NCBI GenBank assembly: GCA_964463135.1
Contig: CAYXBA010000011.1
Location: 1 to 64,000, forward strand
Reading direction: 5' to 3'
Length of the DNA: 64,000 nucleotides
Source: UBA6898 sp964463135
GTDB taxonomy: Bacteria > Nitrospirota > Thermodesulfovibrionia > Thermodesulfovibrionales > UBA6898
Shown here: positions 44,301 to 51,203 of the stretch, one piece after another
How positions within the stretch are numbered: position 1 is the stretch's first letter
Layout: every line of letters begins with the position of its first letter
Translations under genes and position numbers: made by a program
Notes under the pieces: generated by a model
Databases searched by the model: none
Told to the model about the DNA's origin: nothing
The model's input: only the letters and a program-made list of their open reading frames with translations

Positions 44301-45014
44301 GCCAAAGTGACCAGGGCGTATGAGAACTTTGAATTTCACGAGGTCTTTCACTCGATCCATAACTTCTGCGTTGTTGATATGAGTTCGATCTATCTGGATA
44401 TCCTGAAGGACCGGCTCTATACGGCTAAGGTTGATTCTGTTGAGAGGCGTGCAAGCCAGTGGGTCATTGCAGAGGTGCTTTCTGTGCTGACCCGGCTTAT
44501 GGCCCCGGTGCTGACCTTTACGGCAGAGGAGGTTTGGGGATATATAGCAAAGCAGGATCCAGCAGTCAGCAGTCAGCAGTCAGCAGGTTCTGTATTTATT
44601 GCTTCATTCCCTGAGGCCGATGCACGGTTCGTTGATGAGGAGCTTGATGAACGCTGGAAGAGACTGCTCACCCTGCGCGATGAGGTGAACAAGGCGCTTG
44701 AGATCAGGAGGGCAGAGAAGTTCATCGGCAACTCTCTTGAGGCAAAGGTGATGCTCTATCTTCCTGCTGAATACCGGCAGCTTGCAGAGCAGTACGCGGC
44801 CTTTCTGCCGATGTTCTTCCTTGTCTCTTCAGTGACCCTGAGCGATGACGTTATACCTGACTCTCATGAAGGCATGGTGATCAAGGGACTTCGCGTGCTG
44901 GTGGAGCGGGCGACCGGATCTAAATGCCAGCGGTGCTGGAACTGGTCTGAGAGTGTCGGCACGTTCAGCGATATCCCTGAGATCTGCGGCAAGTGCTACG
45001 ACGCGGTCAAGTGA
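41325..45014 (+). CDS. ileS: ScpA-IleS fusion: segregation/condensation protein A joined to isoleucyl-tRNA synthetase
   Basis: One open frame of 1229 residues. Residues 1-245 are a complete ScpA kleisin (LPVFEGPLDLLLHLI ... LALLELLRLGMAKVYQ), the partner of SMC and ScpB. Residues 246-297 are a Pro/Gln/Glu-rich linker. Residue 298 onward is a full bacterial IleS beginning TRDFKDTLNLP: HMGH at 363-366, KMSKS near 902, and a C-terminal zinc site CQRC ... CGKC. The internal ATG 42216 lacks a well-placed ribosome binding site (AAGGTGG is 14 bases away), so a fusion product is likely. A 7-nt repeat lies inside the IleS part. lspA and lgt follow. Confidence 0.9.
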   Translation: MEDLYSVKLPVFEGPLDLLLHLIRENKVDIYDIPISLITGQYLHYIEMMKELDLDIAGEFIVMAATLIQIKSRMMLPVDEEAPLDETEDPRLELVQRLLEYQAYKDAASILKEKEDDALKIFTREKTEFDEEKAEEQQELYLFDINLFDLLGAFKKILDNAPPEVRTITKETLTVKDRIMHIAEMLETIDTIRFEDLFADTTSRVQLIVTFLALLELLRLGMAKVYQEKDFGSIWVINPQKQVTLPSEGPLEQPAIQESAPAEQSVSPAPVQTEPEPQPQEQSTETINNDKVVTKPAMTRDFKDTLNLPQTDFPMKANLAQREPEMLKAWDEKNIYGQIQEQSRGRKTYILHDGPPYANGNIHMGHALNKILKDIIVKYKTMKGFSAPYVPGWDCHGLPIELQVDKNLGDKKNSVGLIEKRQLCREYAEKFVGLQRDEFKRLGVFGDWSQPYLTLTYGYEASIVREFNRFVKNGSVHKRKKPVHWCPSCVTALAEAEVEYADKESPSVFVKFMLDDDNAAVFSPELRGKKVFVVIWTTTPWTLPANLALAFHPDLEYAAVEQDGEVYIVAEGRREALKERIGLSGDVLARKYGKDLEGIEAQHPFIDRKAKGVLGDFVSLEEGTGIVHIAPGHGEDDYEVGLKYGLDIYAPVDDGGKFTNQAGDLQGQFVFKANSVIIETLTSRNALIKEEKITHSYPHCWRCKKAIIFRATEQWFISVEHEDLRKKCLEEIDRVNWVPSWGRDRIYNMVANRPDWCVSRQRSWGVPITIIKCNDCGEFVKDEAILDNIVSHVEKEGADVWFIKEAKEFLPQGYTCKKCNSSEFRKEMDILDVWFDSGVSHAAVLENDPRLSWPADMYLEGSDQHRGWFQSSLLASVGTRGAAPYRTVLTHGFVVDGSGKKMSKSQGNVIAPQEIIKNFGAEILRIWVSAEDYRDDIRISKEILNRLTEAYRKIRNTSRFLLSNLSDFDYQDHSGNLQEIDCWALCRLQGLIAKVTRAYENFEFHEVFHSIHNFCVVDMSSIYLDILKDRLYTAKVDSVERRASQWVIAEVLSVLTRLMAPVLTFTAEEVWGYIAKQDPAVSSQQSAGSVFIASFPEADARFVDEELDERWKRLLTLRDEVNKALEIRRAEKFIGNSLEAKVMLYLPAEYRQLAEQYAAFLPMFFLVSSVTLSDDVIPDSHEGMVIKGLRVLVERATGSKCQRCWNWSESVGTFSDIPEICGKCYDAVK
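44560..44587 (+). repeat. four tandem 7-nt units inside ileS
   Basis: CAGCAGT occurs three times and is followed by CAGCAGG. It encodes the low-complexity VSSQQSAG in the anticodon-binding region of IleS. A unit change would shift the frame, since 7 is not a multiple of 3. Confidence 0.85.
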
Positions 45015-45052
45015 TAGATACATTGCCTATAAATTCCCACGTGTTGATCAAT

Positions 45053-45144
45053 AACCCACCCCACTGCCCCTCCAGGGAGGGGACCTTTGGGCTCAGAGTG
45101 AGACTGCTTGAAGTCCCCTCTTGGGAGGGGTGAAGGGGTGGGTT
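45053..45144. repeat. C/G-rich inverted repeat between ileS and lspA
   Basis: AACCCACCCC at the left end and GGGGTGGGTT at the right end frame internal CCCCTCC...GGGGAC and GTCCCCTC...AGGGG stems. It is related to 9446-9526 and the partial copy at 47552-47593. It probably folds into a long hairpin and may separate ileS from lspA transcription. Confidence 0.7.
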
Positions 45145-45222
45145 GTATGCATGCTGATTACAGATTGAGATTGGAAGGGATTCTTCCCTATTCGCACATC
45201 ACTATTGCAGGTCTATAAATAG

Positions 45223-45672
45223 ATGAAAAAAAGAGTCACGCTTTCTTTGATCATAGCTGTTGCAGTTATTGTCCTTGACCAGATAACGAAATATCTTGCC
45301 AGGACGCATATCAGTGCGTACGAAAGCATCGAGCTCCTGCCGATCCTGAATCTGGTCAATGTCCAGAACAGGGGCGCTGCATTCGGCATGTTCCGGAGCT
45401 TCGGCAACATCTTCTTTATCACCATCTCTACTGCTGCGATCATCTTCATGTCGTGGGTCATCATAAAGGACAAGGAAGATTACCGTATCTTTGCCTTGCT
45501 TGCCGGCGGTGCTGCCGGCAATCTGATCGATCGGCTTACGCTCGGCTATGTTGTGGATTTTGTTGACGTGGCAGTTGGCGGGCATCACTGGCCCGCATTC
45601 AATGTCGCTGATTCTGCTCTTTCTGTCGGCATGCTTTTCATGCTTGTCACTATACTCGGGAAAAAGAAATAA
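45223..45672 (+). CDS. lspA: lipoprotein signal peptidase
   Basis: An inner-membrane aspartyl protease that removes the signal peptide of prolipoproteins. 149 residues with four transmembrane helices. Catalytic Asp residues are in GNLIDR and NVADSAL. NQGAAFG-type motif (NRGAAFG) is present. Its stop overlaps the lgt start (TAATG), so the two lipoprotein enzymes are coupled. The ribosome binding site is weak. Confidence 0.95.
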   Translation: MKKRVTLSLIIAVAVIVLDQITKYLARTHISAYESIELLPILNLVNVQNRGAAFGMFRSFGNIFFITISTAAIIFMSWVIIKDKEDYRIFALLAGGAAGNLIDRLTLGYVVDFVDVAVGGHHWPAFNVADSALSVGMLFMLVTILGKKK

Positions 45673-46433
45673 TGTTCCCGGTCCTTGTCAAGCTGGGCCC
45701 ATTCACGATCCATACCTATGGGTTTTTGATCGCTTCTGCCTTCCTGCTGGGGTTGTGGCTTGCCCTCAGACAGGCGGCGCGGGAGGGCCTGCCAAAGGAA
45801 AAGATCTCTGATATCGGGTTCTATGCTCTTTTCTCCGGCATCATCGGTGCGCGGGTACTCTTCATCGCAACCAATTGGCCGCATTTTTCTGAGCATCCTG
45901 TTGACATGATCAAGGTCTGGGAAGGCGGACTTGTTTTCTACGGCGGCGTCATCTTCGCACTGCCGACCGTTGTATGGTACGCAAAGAAACAGGGACTCTC
46001 CCTCTGGCAGACCATTGATATATGGGCCCCGTCCATTGCCGTAGGACATGCCATAGGAAGACTCGGCTGTTTCTGCGCCGGCTGCTGCTATGGGAAACCG
46101 ACTGACCTTCCGTGGGCAGTTACTTTCATTAACCCTGAATCCCTTGCGATCCTTGGCGTACCGCTTCATCCGACACAGCTTTATGAATCTGCTGCCGAGC
46201 TTCTGAACTTTGCGATACTTCTCCTGATCAGGAGAAAGAAGACATTTCACGGTCAGGTCTTCTGGATGTATGTGCTGAACTATTCGATCATCAGGGCCGT
46301 GATCGAGGTCTTCAGGGGCGACATCGAGAGGGGTTTTGTGATGCCCGGCATTTCGACCTCGCAGGGCATCAGCATTGTGATGTTCGCTACTGCTGTTGCG
46401 TTTCTGCTCAGACTCAGACGAAACAAAATCTGA
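45672..46433 (+). CDS. lgt: prolipoprotein diacylglyceryl transferase
   Basis: A 253-residue inner-membrane enzyme that adds diacylglycerol to the lipobox Cys, the step before LspA. About seven hydrophobic segments. Family blocks include HTYGF near the N-terminus, GGLVFYGG, GHAIGRLGCFCAGCCYG (catalytic-region Arg) and HPTQLYE. Coupled to lspA by a 1-base overlap. Confidence 0.95.
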   Translation: MFPVLVKLGPFTIHTYGFLIASAFLLGLWLALRQAAREGLPKEKISDIGFYALFSGIIGARVLFIATNWPHFSEHPVDMIKVWEGGLVFYGGVIFALPTVVWYAKKQGLSLWQTIDIWAPSIAVGHAIGRLGCFCAGCCYGKPTDLPWAVTFINPESLAILGVPLHPTQLYESAAELLNFAILLLIRRKKTFHGQVFWMYVLNYSIIRAVIEVFRGDIERGFVMPGISTSQGISIVMFATAVAFLLRLRRNKI

Positions 46434-46446
46434 AAGTCCGCGTCGA

Positions 46447-47490
46447 TTACAGTGTCAGATAGGCCTTTGGGTTGAGGTCAAGTCCTGCCAGCTCGTTCTT
46501 CAGGAAGCGGTGATAGCCCGCTGCAGCGATCATCGCAGCATTGTCTGTGCAGAGTGATACAGACGGTATATAGACTTCGATCTTATTCTTCTTCCCCATC
46601 TCCAGCATGCTCTGTCTCAATCCGCTGTTGGCTGACACACCGCCTGAGAGTGTGACCCTTCGGATGCCGGTCTTATCCACTGCCCATTTGGTCTTTCTGA
46701 CGAGGACATCAACCATTGCCGCCTGGAACGATGCCGCAATATCCCGGACATGATCCGGATTCAATGTGCTGGATTTTGAGTTCCGTGCGTTCTCTGCTCT
46801 CTGCTCTTTGCTCTCTGCTCCTGATCTCACATGCTGGAGCACTGCTGTTTTTATACCGCTGAAACTGAAATCTAGGGTGTCCGGGAGATAGGCTCTCGGG
46901 AAGGCGACGGCCTTCGCATTACCTTCCTTGGCAAGCCGGTCTATGATCGGGCCTCCTGGATAGTTCAGGCCGAGGAGCTTTGAGACCTTGTCATACGCCT
47001 CTCCTGCTGCATCATCGCGAGTCTTTCCGAGCACCGAATATCTGCCATAGTCATCTGCACGGTAAAGGCTTGTATGGCCGCCGGAGACGACAAGCGAGAT
47101 GAACGGAAACTGAGGGGCTGTTTCTTCAAGAAAGGGCGAGAGCATGTGACCCTCGAGGTGATTGACGCCGACAAGCGGGATATTTTTTCCATAGGATACT
47201 GCCTTTGCAAAAGAGCAGCCCACCAGGAGGGAACCGATCAGGCCGGGGCCGTGGCAGACAGCCAAAGCAGAAAGGTCCTGCAGGGTTATGCCCGCCTTTT
47301 TCAGGGCCTCTTCGACGACCGGCACGATCATCTCGATATGCCGCCTCGATGCAAGTTCCGGCACGATGCCGCCGTATTTTGTATGGATATCTGACTGGCT
47401 TGAAACAATGTTCGAGACGATCTTCCTGCCGTCCTGAACTACGGCTGCAGACGTGTCATCGCATGAGGTGTCTATCCCGAGGATCAGCAA
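46447..47490 (-). CDS. tsaD: tRNA N6-threonylcarbamoyladenosine transferase subunit TsaD
   Basis: 347 residues of the ASKHA ATPase fold. It transfers the threonylcarbamoyl group to A37 of ANN-decoding tRNAs. The metal motif is NHLEGHMLS, GGxxSLY-type phosphate loops are present (VVSGGHTSLY), and CTDNAAMIA is near the C-terminus. Around GAESKEQRAENARN there is an insertion, coded by 7-nt repeats, that I do not expect in the family. Convergent with lgt. Confidence 0.94.
   Translation of the reverse strand: MLILGIDTSCDDTSAAVVQDGRKIVSNIVSSQSDIHTKYGGIVPELASRRHIEMIVPVVEEALKKAGITLQDLSALAVCHGPGLIGSLLVGCSFAKAVSYGKNIPLVGVNHLEGHMLSPFLEETAPQFPFISLVVSGGHTSLYRADDYGRYSVLGKTRDDAAGEAYDKVSKLLGLNYPGGPIIDRLAKEGNAKAVAFPRAYLPDTLDFSFSGIKTAVLQHVRSGAESKEQRAENARNSKSSTLNPDHVRDIAASFQAAMVDVLVRKTKWAVDKTGIRRVTLSGGVSANSGLRQSMLEMGKKNKIEVYIPSVSLCTDNAAMIAAAGYHRFLKNELAGLDLNPKAYLTL
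46779..46820 (-). repeat. six 7-nt units inside tsaD
   Basis: On the minus strand the unit GAGCAGA or a close variant repeats four times, followed by two decayed units (GAACGCA, CGGAACT). 42 bases equal 14 codons, so the reading frame of tsaD is kept. Confidence 0.8.
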
Positions 47491-47551
47491 TGAGGACTAT
47501 TCCCGGAGCAAGGCATGGTTTGGTAAGCAGCTGCAACCGGCATACAGACCG

Positions 47552-47593
47552 CCCCTTTCTCCCCTCCTTGGCAAGGAGGGGATGGGGGAGGTG
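47552..47593. repeat. partial copy of the C/G-rich inverted repeat
   Basis: CCCCTCCTTggcAAGGAGGGG (47561-47581) plus flanking CCCC and GGGGGAGG. It lies between the tsaD start and the lolA end and is similar to the elements at 9446 and 45053. Confidence 0.6.
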
Positions 47594-47652
47594 TAGCAAT
47601 GTCGCAGAATGACGGTGAGGATGTGATTTTGCATGCGCTCCCGATAGCCAAA

Positions 47653-48315
47653 CTACTGCTCATAGACATTAACGCCTTTGGGCAGGTTCAGGTCGAAGAG
47701 CGAATCCTTGACGCCGGTATTTATCTTTACATCCTTCAGCTCGATCTCGACGACATTGGAGCGGCCATCCTGGATCGTAAAGGACCTGATCGGGAAATCT
47801 GCATCAGAGATGTGCAGGATGATCGATACGATCCCTGCCATAGGTTTCTTCGGCTTCAGCGAAAGGACCTTGTCTGTGCCGGTAATGGTGAACTCTTCCT
47901 TAATATTCCCCATGCCGGTCAGAAGAACGACCGGCGACTGTCCATAGGTCTCCTTGTTAAATTTTGAGCGATATGCCTGATTATCACCCCGCTTGTAGAT
48001 GATGACCGTATCGTTGTTGATCAGCAGGTCCTGGCTGGCCTTGCCCTTGTACTGCCATTTCATTTTCGACGGCCGTTTGACGAAAAAATCTCCCTTGTAC
48101 GTATCGGTCTTGTTCAGGTCTTTTATCACATTCTTCTGCACGAAGACGCCTTTCATGTCCTTGATGCCTTCGTACGCCTTCTGTATTCGGGCAACAGCAT
48201 CGTCTGTGCCGGCGGCAAAGGATAAGGTGCAGGTTACGGCTAAAAACAAGGTCAAGGCTGAGGTTAAGATCAAATAAAGCACTAGCGAACGATGCGGCAA
48301 TGCAAGTTTATTCAC
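47653..48315 (-). CDS. lolA: outer-membrane lipoprotein carrier protein LolA
   Basis: A 220-residue periplasmic chaperone that carries lipoproteins to the outer membrane, which implies a diderm envelope. It has a long N-terminal signal (hydrophobic to about residue 34). The LolA fold pattern shows KGVFVQKN, GDFFVKRPSKMKWQY and DLLINNDTVIIYK. It starts with GTG overlapping the ftsK stop (GTGA), so it is coupled to ftsK. Confidence 0.9.
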   Translation of the reverse strand: MNKLALPHRSLVLYLILTSALTLFLAVTCTLSFAAGTDDAVARIQKAYEGIKDMKGVFVQKNVIKDLNKTDTYKGDFFVKRPSKMKWQYKGKASQDLLINNDTVIIYKRGDNQAYRSKFNKETYGQSPVVLLTGMGNIKEEFTITGTDKVLSLKPKKPMAGIVSIILHISDADFPIRSFTIQDGRSNVVEIELKDVKINTGVKDSLFDLNLPKGVNVYEQ

Positions 48316-50408
48316 AACGGTCTCCTATGGAAATCCCGGGGTTTGCCCGCGCCTTTGGGCGGACCGACAAGGCCGTCCTCTCCCATCAGTTCCACGATGC
48401 GCGCCGCCTTGTTATACCCGATCTTGAACTTTCTCTGTATCGATGAGATCGATACCTGGCCTACAGACTCTGCGAAATCGCATGCCTTGTAATACATGTC
48501 ATCCCGCTCGTCAGAGTCACTTTCAGCGGAAGAGGGCGACTCAATGGGGATCTGCTCGTAGATCGAAAAGTCAGGCGAGCCCTGCGGCTTGATAAAGGCC
48601 GTGACCTGATGGATCTCGTCCTCGGTCACGAGTGCGCCGTGCACACGCTTGATGCCCTGGCCTGAGAGCATGAGGAGCATGTCGCCCTTGTCCAGAAGCT
48701 GCTCTGCGCCCATGGTGTCAAGGATCGTCCTCGAATCGATCTTTGTCGTTACCTTGAACGAGATACGCGACGGCAGGTTCGCTTTGATGATACCGGTGAT
48801 GACATCGACCGACGGTCTTTGTGTGCCGATGATCAGGTGTATGCCTGCGGCCCTTGCCATCTGTGCCAGCCGCGTAATGGAATCTTCTACCTCACGTGAT
48901 GATGCGAACATGAGGTCAGCCAGCTCATCGATGAAGATGACGATAAAGGGCATCTGCTCTTCTTCTGTAGCAACTTTATTGTACCCATCGATATTGCGTG
49001 CGCCTTTTTCCGCGAGCAGCCGGTACCGGCGCTCCATCTCGAAAACCATTTTTCTCAAGGCCTCTGCAGCCTGCTTGGGGTTTGTGATGACCGGCGAGAT
49101 CAGGTGAGGGATGTCGTCATAGATCGAAAGCTCGATCAGCTTGGGATCAATCATCAGCATCTTCACCTCACGCGGTGAGGCCTTGAAGAGGATGCTCATG
49201 ATCATGGAATTGACCGAGACGCTTTTGCCTGCACCAGTCTGGCCTGCAACGAGAAGATGCGGCATTTTGGTGAGATCTGCTATGACGGTGTCACCGGCAA
49301 TGTCCCTGCCAAGTGCAAGGGTGAGCCTGGACGAACTCTTCTGAAAGCGGTCTGACCCGATAATGCTGCGCAGGGAAACGATCTCGCGCTTTTTGTTCGG
49401 GACCTCGATGCCGATCGTGTTCTCGCCTGCGAGGGGCGAGATCCGGATACTCTGCGCCTTGAGTGCCAGTGCAAGATCATCGGCAAGAGAGACGACCTTG
49501 TTTATCTTGACACCCGGAGCAGGTTCGAACTTATAGAGCGTGATGACCGGGCCGGGCTGCACATGGGTGATCTCACCCTCAACATCGAAGTTCGCAAGCT
49601 TGGCCGTGATCAGTTCCCTGTTTATCTTCAGTTCCTCATTGGACGGACGTGCAGATGAGGTGTCATATTCGGCAAGCAGTTCAAAGGTGGGCAGGATATA
49701 GCCATCCTTTGTCATTACCGGCTTCTGCCTAGCCCGCGTCTTCGGTTTGGGTTCAGGTTCTGCAGTTTCCTCCGGTTCGATCGAACGCAGTTGATCGAGG
49801 ATCTCGGGCTGCATAATGTCTTCCGGTTCTGTTATCAGGACATCGTCCTGCAGTATCCCCTTTTCCGGTTTCTTCTTTTGCACCTCCGCGCTTTTTCGTG
49901 TAAATAGCGACGGACTGATTGCCACCGGCAGCAGCAGGATGAGCGATGAGAAGAAGCAGGAAAGTGCAAACAGATATGCGCCGAGCATCGAAAGATAATG
50001 CTCCAGCGTACCGCTGATCACGGAGCCGATCGTGCCGCCGGGGTTGTTCTCGGTAGTGACACCAAAGGTCCTGAGCATAAGTGATGCAAGGAGGGAGACA
50101 GAGAAGATGAGCAGGAGCATTCCGATCAGATAGACCCTTCTTTTCTCTTTGCTCAGCAGTCTTCTGACACCGAAGACCACGACTGCAACCGGCACCAGGT
50201 ACGCTGCAAAGCCGATGAAGGACATCAGCAGGTCGGCAGCATAAGCGCCGATCACCCCACCGTAATTTTTCACCGGAGACTTCGTGTACGTAAAGAGCGA
50301 TGCATCCCATTTGGTGAAGCTGAACAGGCTCAGACCGAGATACAGGCTGAACAGGATCGATATGACCCCGAGGAGCTCTTCTTTTATCCTGATTAGGTTC
50401 TTAGCCAT
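48312..50408 (-). CDS. ftsK: DNA translocase FtsK/SpoIIIE
   Basis: 698 residues, a short-linker form. Four N-terminal transmembrane helices (to about 170), a Pro/Glu-rich linker, then the motor with Walker A VAGQTGAGKS and FIDELADLM Walker B. A C-terminal gamma winged helix (VSISSIQRKFKIGYNKAAR) reads KOPS-like DNA signals. It moves chromosome ends at the division septum. It overlaps uppP by 16 bases upstream and lolA downstream. Confidence 0.95.
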   Translation of the reverse strand: MAKNLIRIKEELLGVISILFSLYLGLSLFSFTKWDASLFTYTKSPVKNYGGVIGAYAADLLMSFIGFAAYLVPVAVVVFGVRRLLSKEKRRVYLIGMLLLIFSVSLLASLMLRTFGVTTENNPGGTIGSVISGTLEHYLSMLGAYLFALSCFFSSLILLLPVAISPSLFTRKSAEVQKKKPEKGILQDDVLITEPEDIMQPEILDQLRSIEPEETAEPEPKPKTRARQKPVMTKDGYILPTFELLAEYDTSSARPSNEELKINRELITAKLANFDVEGEITHVQPGPVITLYKFEPAPGVKINKVVSLADDLALALKAQSIRISPLAGENTIGIEVPNKKREIVSLRSIIGSDRFQKSSSRLTLALGRDIAGDTVIADLTKMPHLLVAGQTGAGKSVSVNSMIMSILFKASPREVKMLMIDPKLIELSIYDDIPHLISPVITNPKQAAEALRKMVFEMERRYRLLAEKGARNIDGYNKVATEEEQMPFIVIFIDELADLMFASSREVEDSITRLAQMARAAGIHLIIGTQRPSVDVITGIIKANLPSRISFKVTTKIDSRTILDTMGAEQLLDKGDMLLMLSGQGIKRVHGALVTEDEIHQVTAFIKPQGSPDFSIYEQIPIESPSSAESDSDERDDMYYKACDFAESVGQVSISSIQRKFKIGYNKAARIVELMGEDGLVGPPKGAGKPRDFHRRPL

Positions 50409-51160
50409 ATCCCCGCGATGATGACCACGGCAAGTCCGAACCGGTAATAGGCAAAGATATTCAGCGGGTGCTTTTTCAGAAAGGCCATGAGGAACTTCAG
50501 TGCAGCGAAACCTGAAATCGCCGCAGCAATGAAACCGATCAGGAAGAGCGACATATTATGGTCTGCGCTGCTCTTCAGCAGCTTGCGTGCATGGAGCAGC
50601 GTTGCGCCTGCGATGATCGGCGTCGAAAGCAGAAAGGAGAAGCGTGCTGCAGCCTCGCGCTCCAGCCCCCTGAAGAGCCCGGCGGTGATGGTGATGCCGG
50701 AGCGGGAGACGCCGGGTATAAGGGCGATCGCCTGGGCAATGCCTATGGCCAGAGCATCGCCAAGATCAATGTTCTCAACGGTCCGTGTCTTGCTCATCCT
50801 CTCGGCGGCGAGCATCACGCATCCGAATACCACGAGGGACACCGCGATAATATAGGGACTCCTGAAGGCGTGCTCCACGTAGTCATTGAGGAGAACTCCT
50901 GCGATGCCTGCCGGGACCGATGCGATCACGATCAGCATAAAGAGCTTCTGTTTTTTGAGGATGAGCTCGGTCCAGTCCTTCCAGAAACAGATGAGCAGTG
51001 CCAGCAGCGTCCCTGCATGGAGCGCAACGTCAAAGGTGAGGGAATCGAGTTCTCCGGTCCAGTGGAAGAACCAGGGAAAAAGGACCAGATGGGCAGTGCT
51101 GCTCACCGGCAGGAACTCGGTCAAACCCTGCACAATCCCTAAAATCAAGGCTTCGATCAT
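50393..51160 (-). CDS. uppP: undecaprenyl-diphosphatase UppP/BacA
   Basis: 255 residues, integral membrane with about eight hydrophobic segments. It recycles undecaprenyl pyrophosphate for cell-wall and polysaccharide synthesis. The signatures are QGLTEFLPVSSTAHL (10-24) and IPGVSRSG (in the second repeat). Its 3' end overlaps ftsK by 16 bases. Confidence 0.95.
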   Translation of the reverse strand: MIEALILGIVQGLTEFLPVSSTAHLVLFPWFFHWTGELDSLTFDVALHAGTLLALLICFWKDWTELILKKQKLFMLIVIASVPAGIAGVLLNDYVEHAFRSPYIIAVSLVVFGCVMLAAERMSKTRTVENIDLGDALAIGIAQAIALIPGVSRSGITITAGLFRGLEREAAARFSFLLSTPIIAGATLLHARKLLKSSADHNMSLFLIGFIAAAISGFAALKFLMAFLKKHPLNIFAYYRFGLAVVIIAGIWLRT

Positions 51161-51203
51161 GGTTTTGATTATACCAGATTTGGCGGGTAACTATCCTGAA
51201 GCA

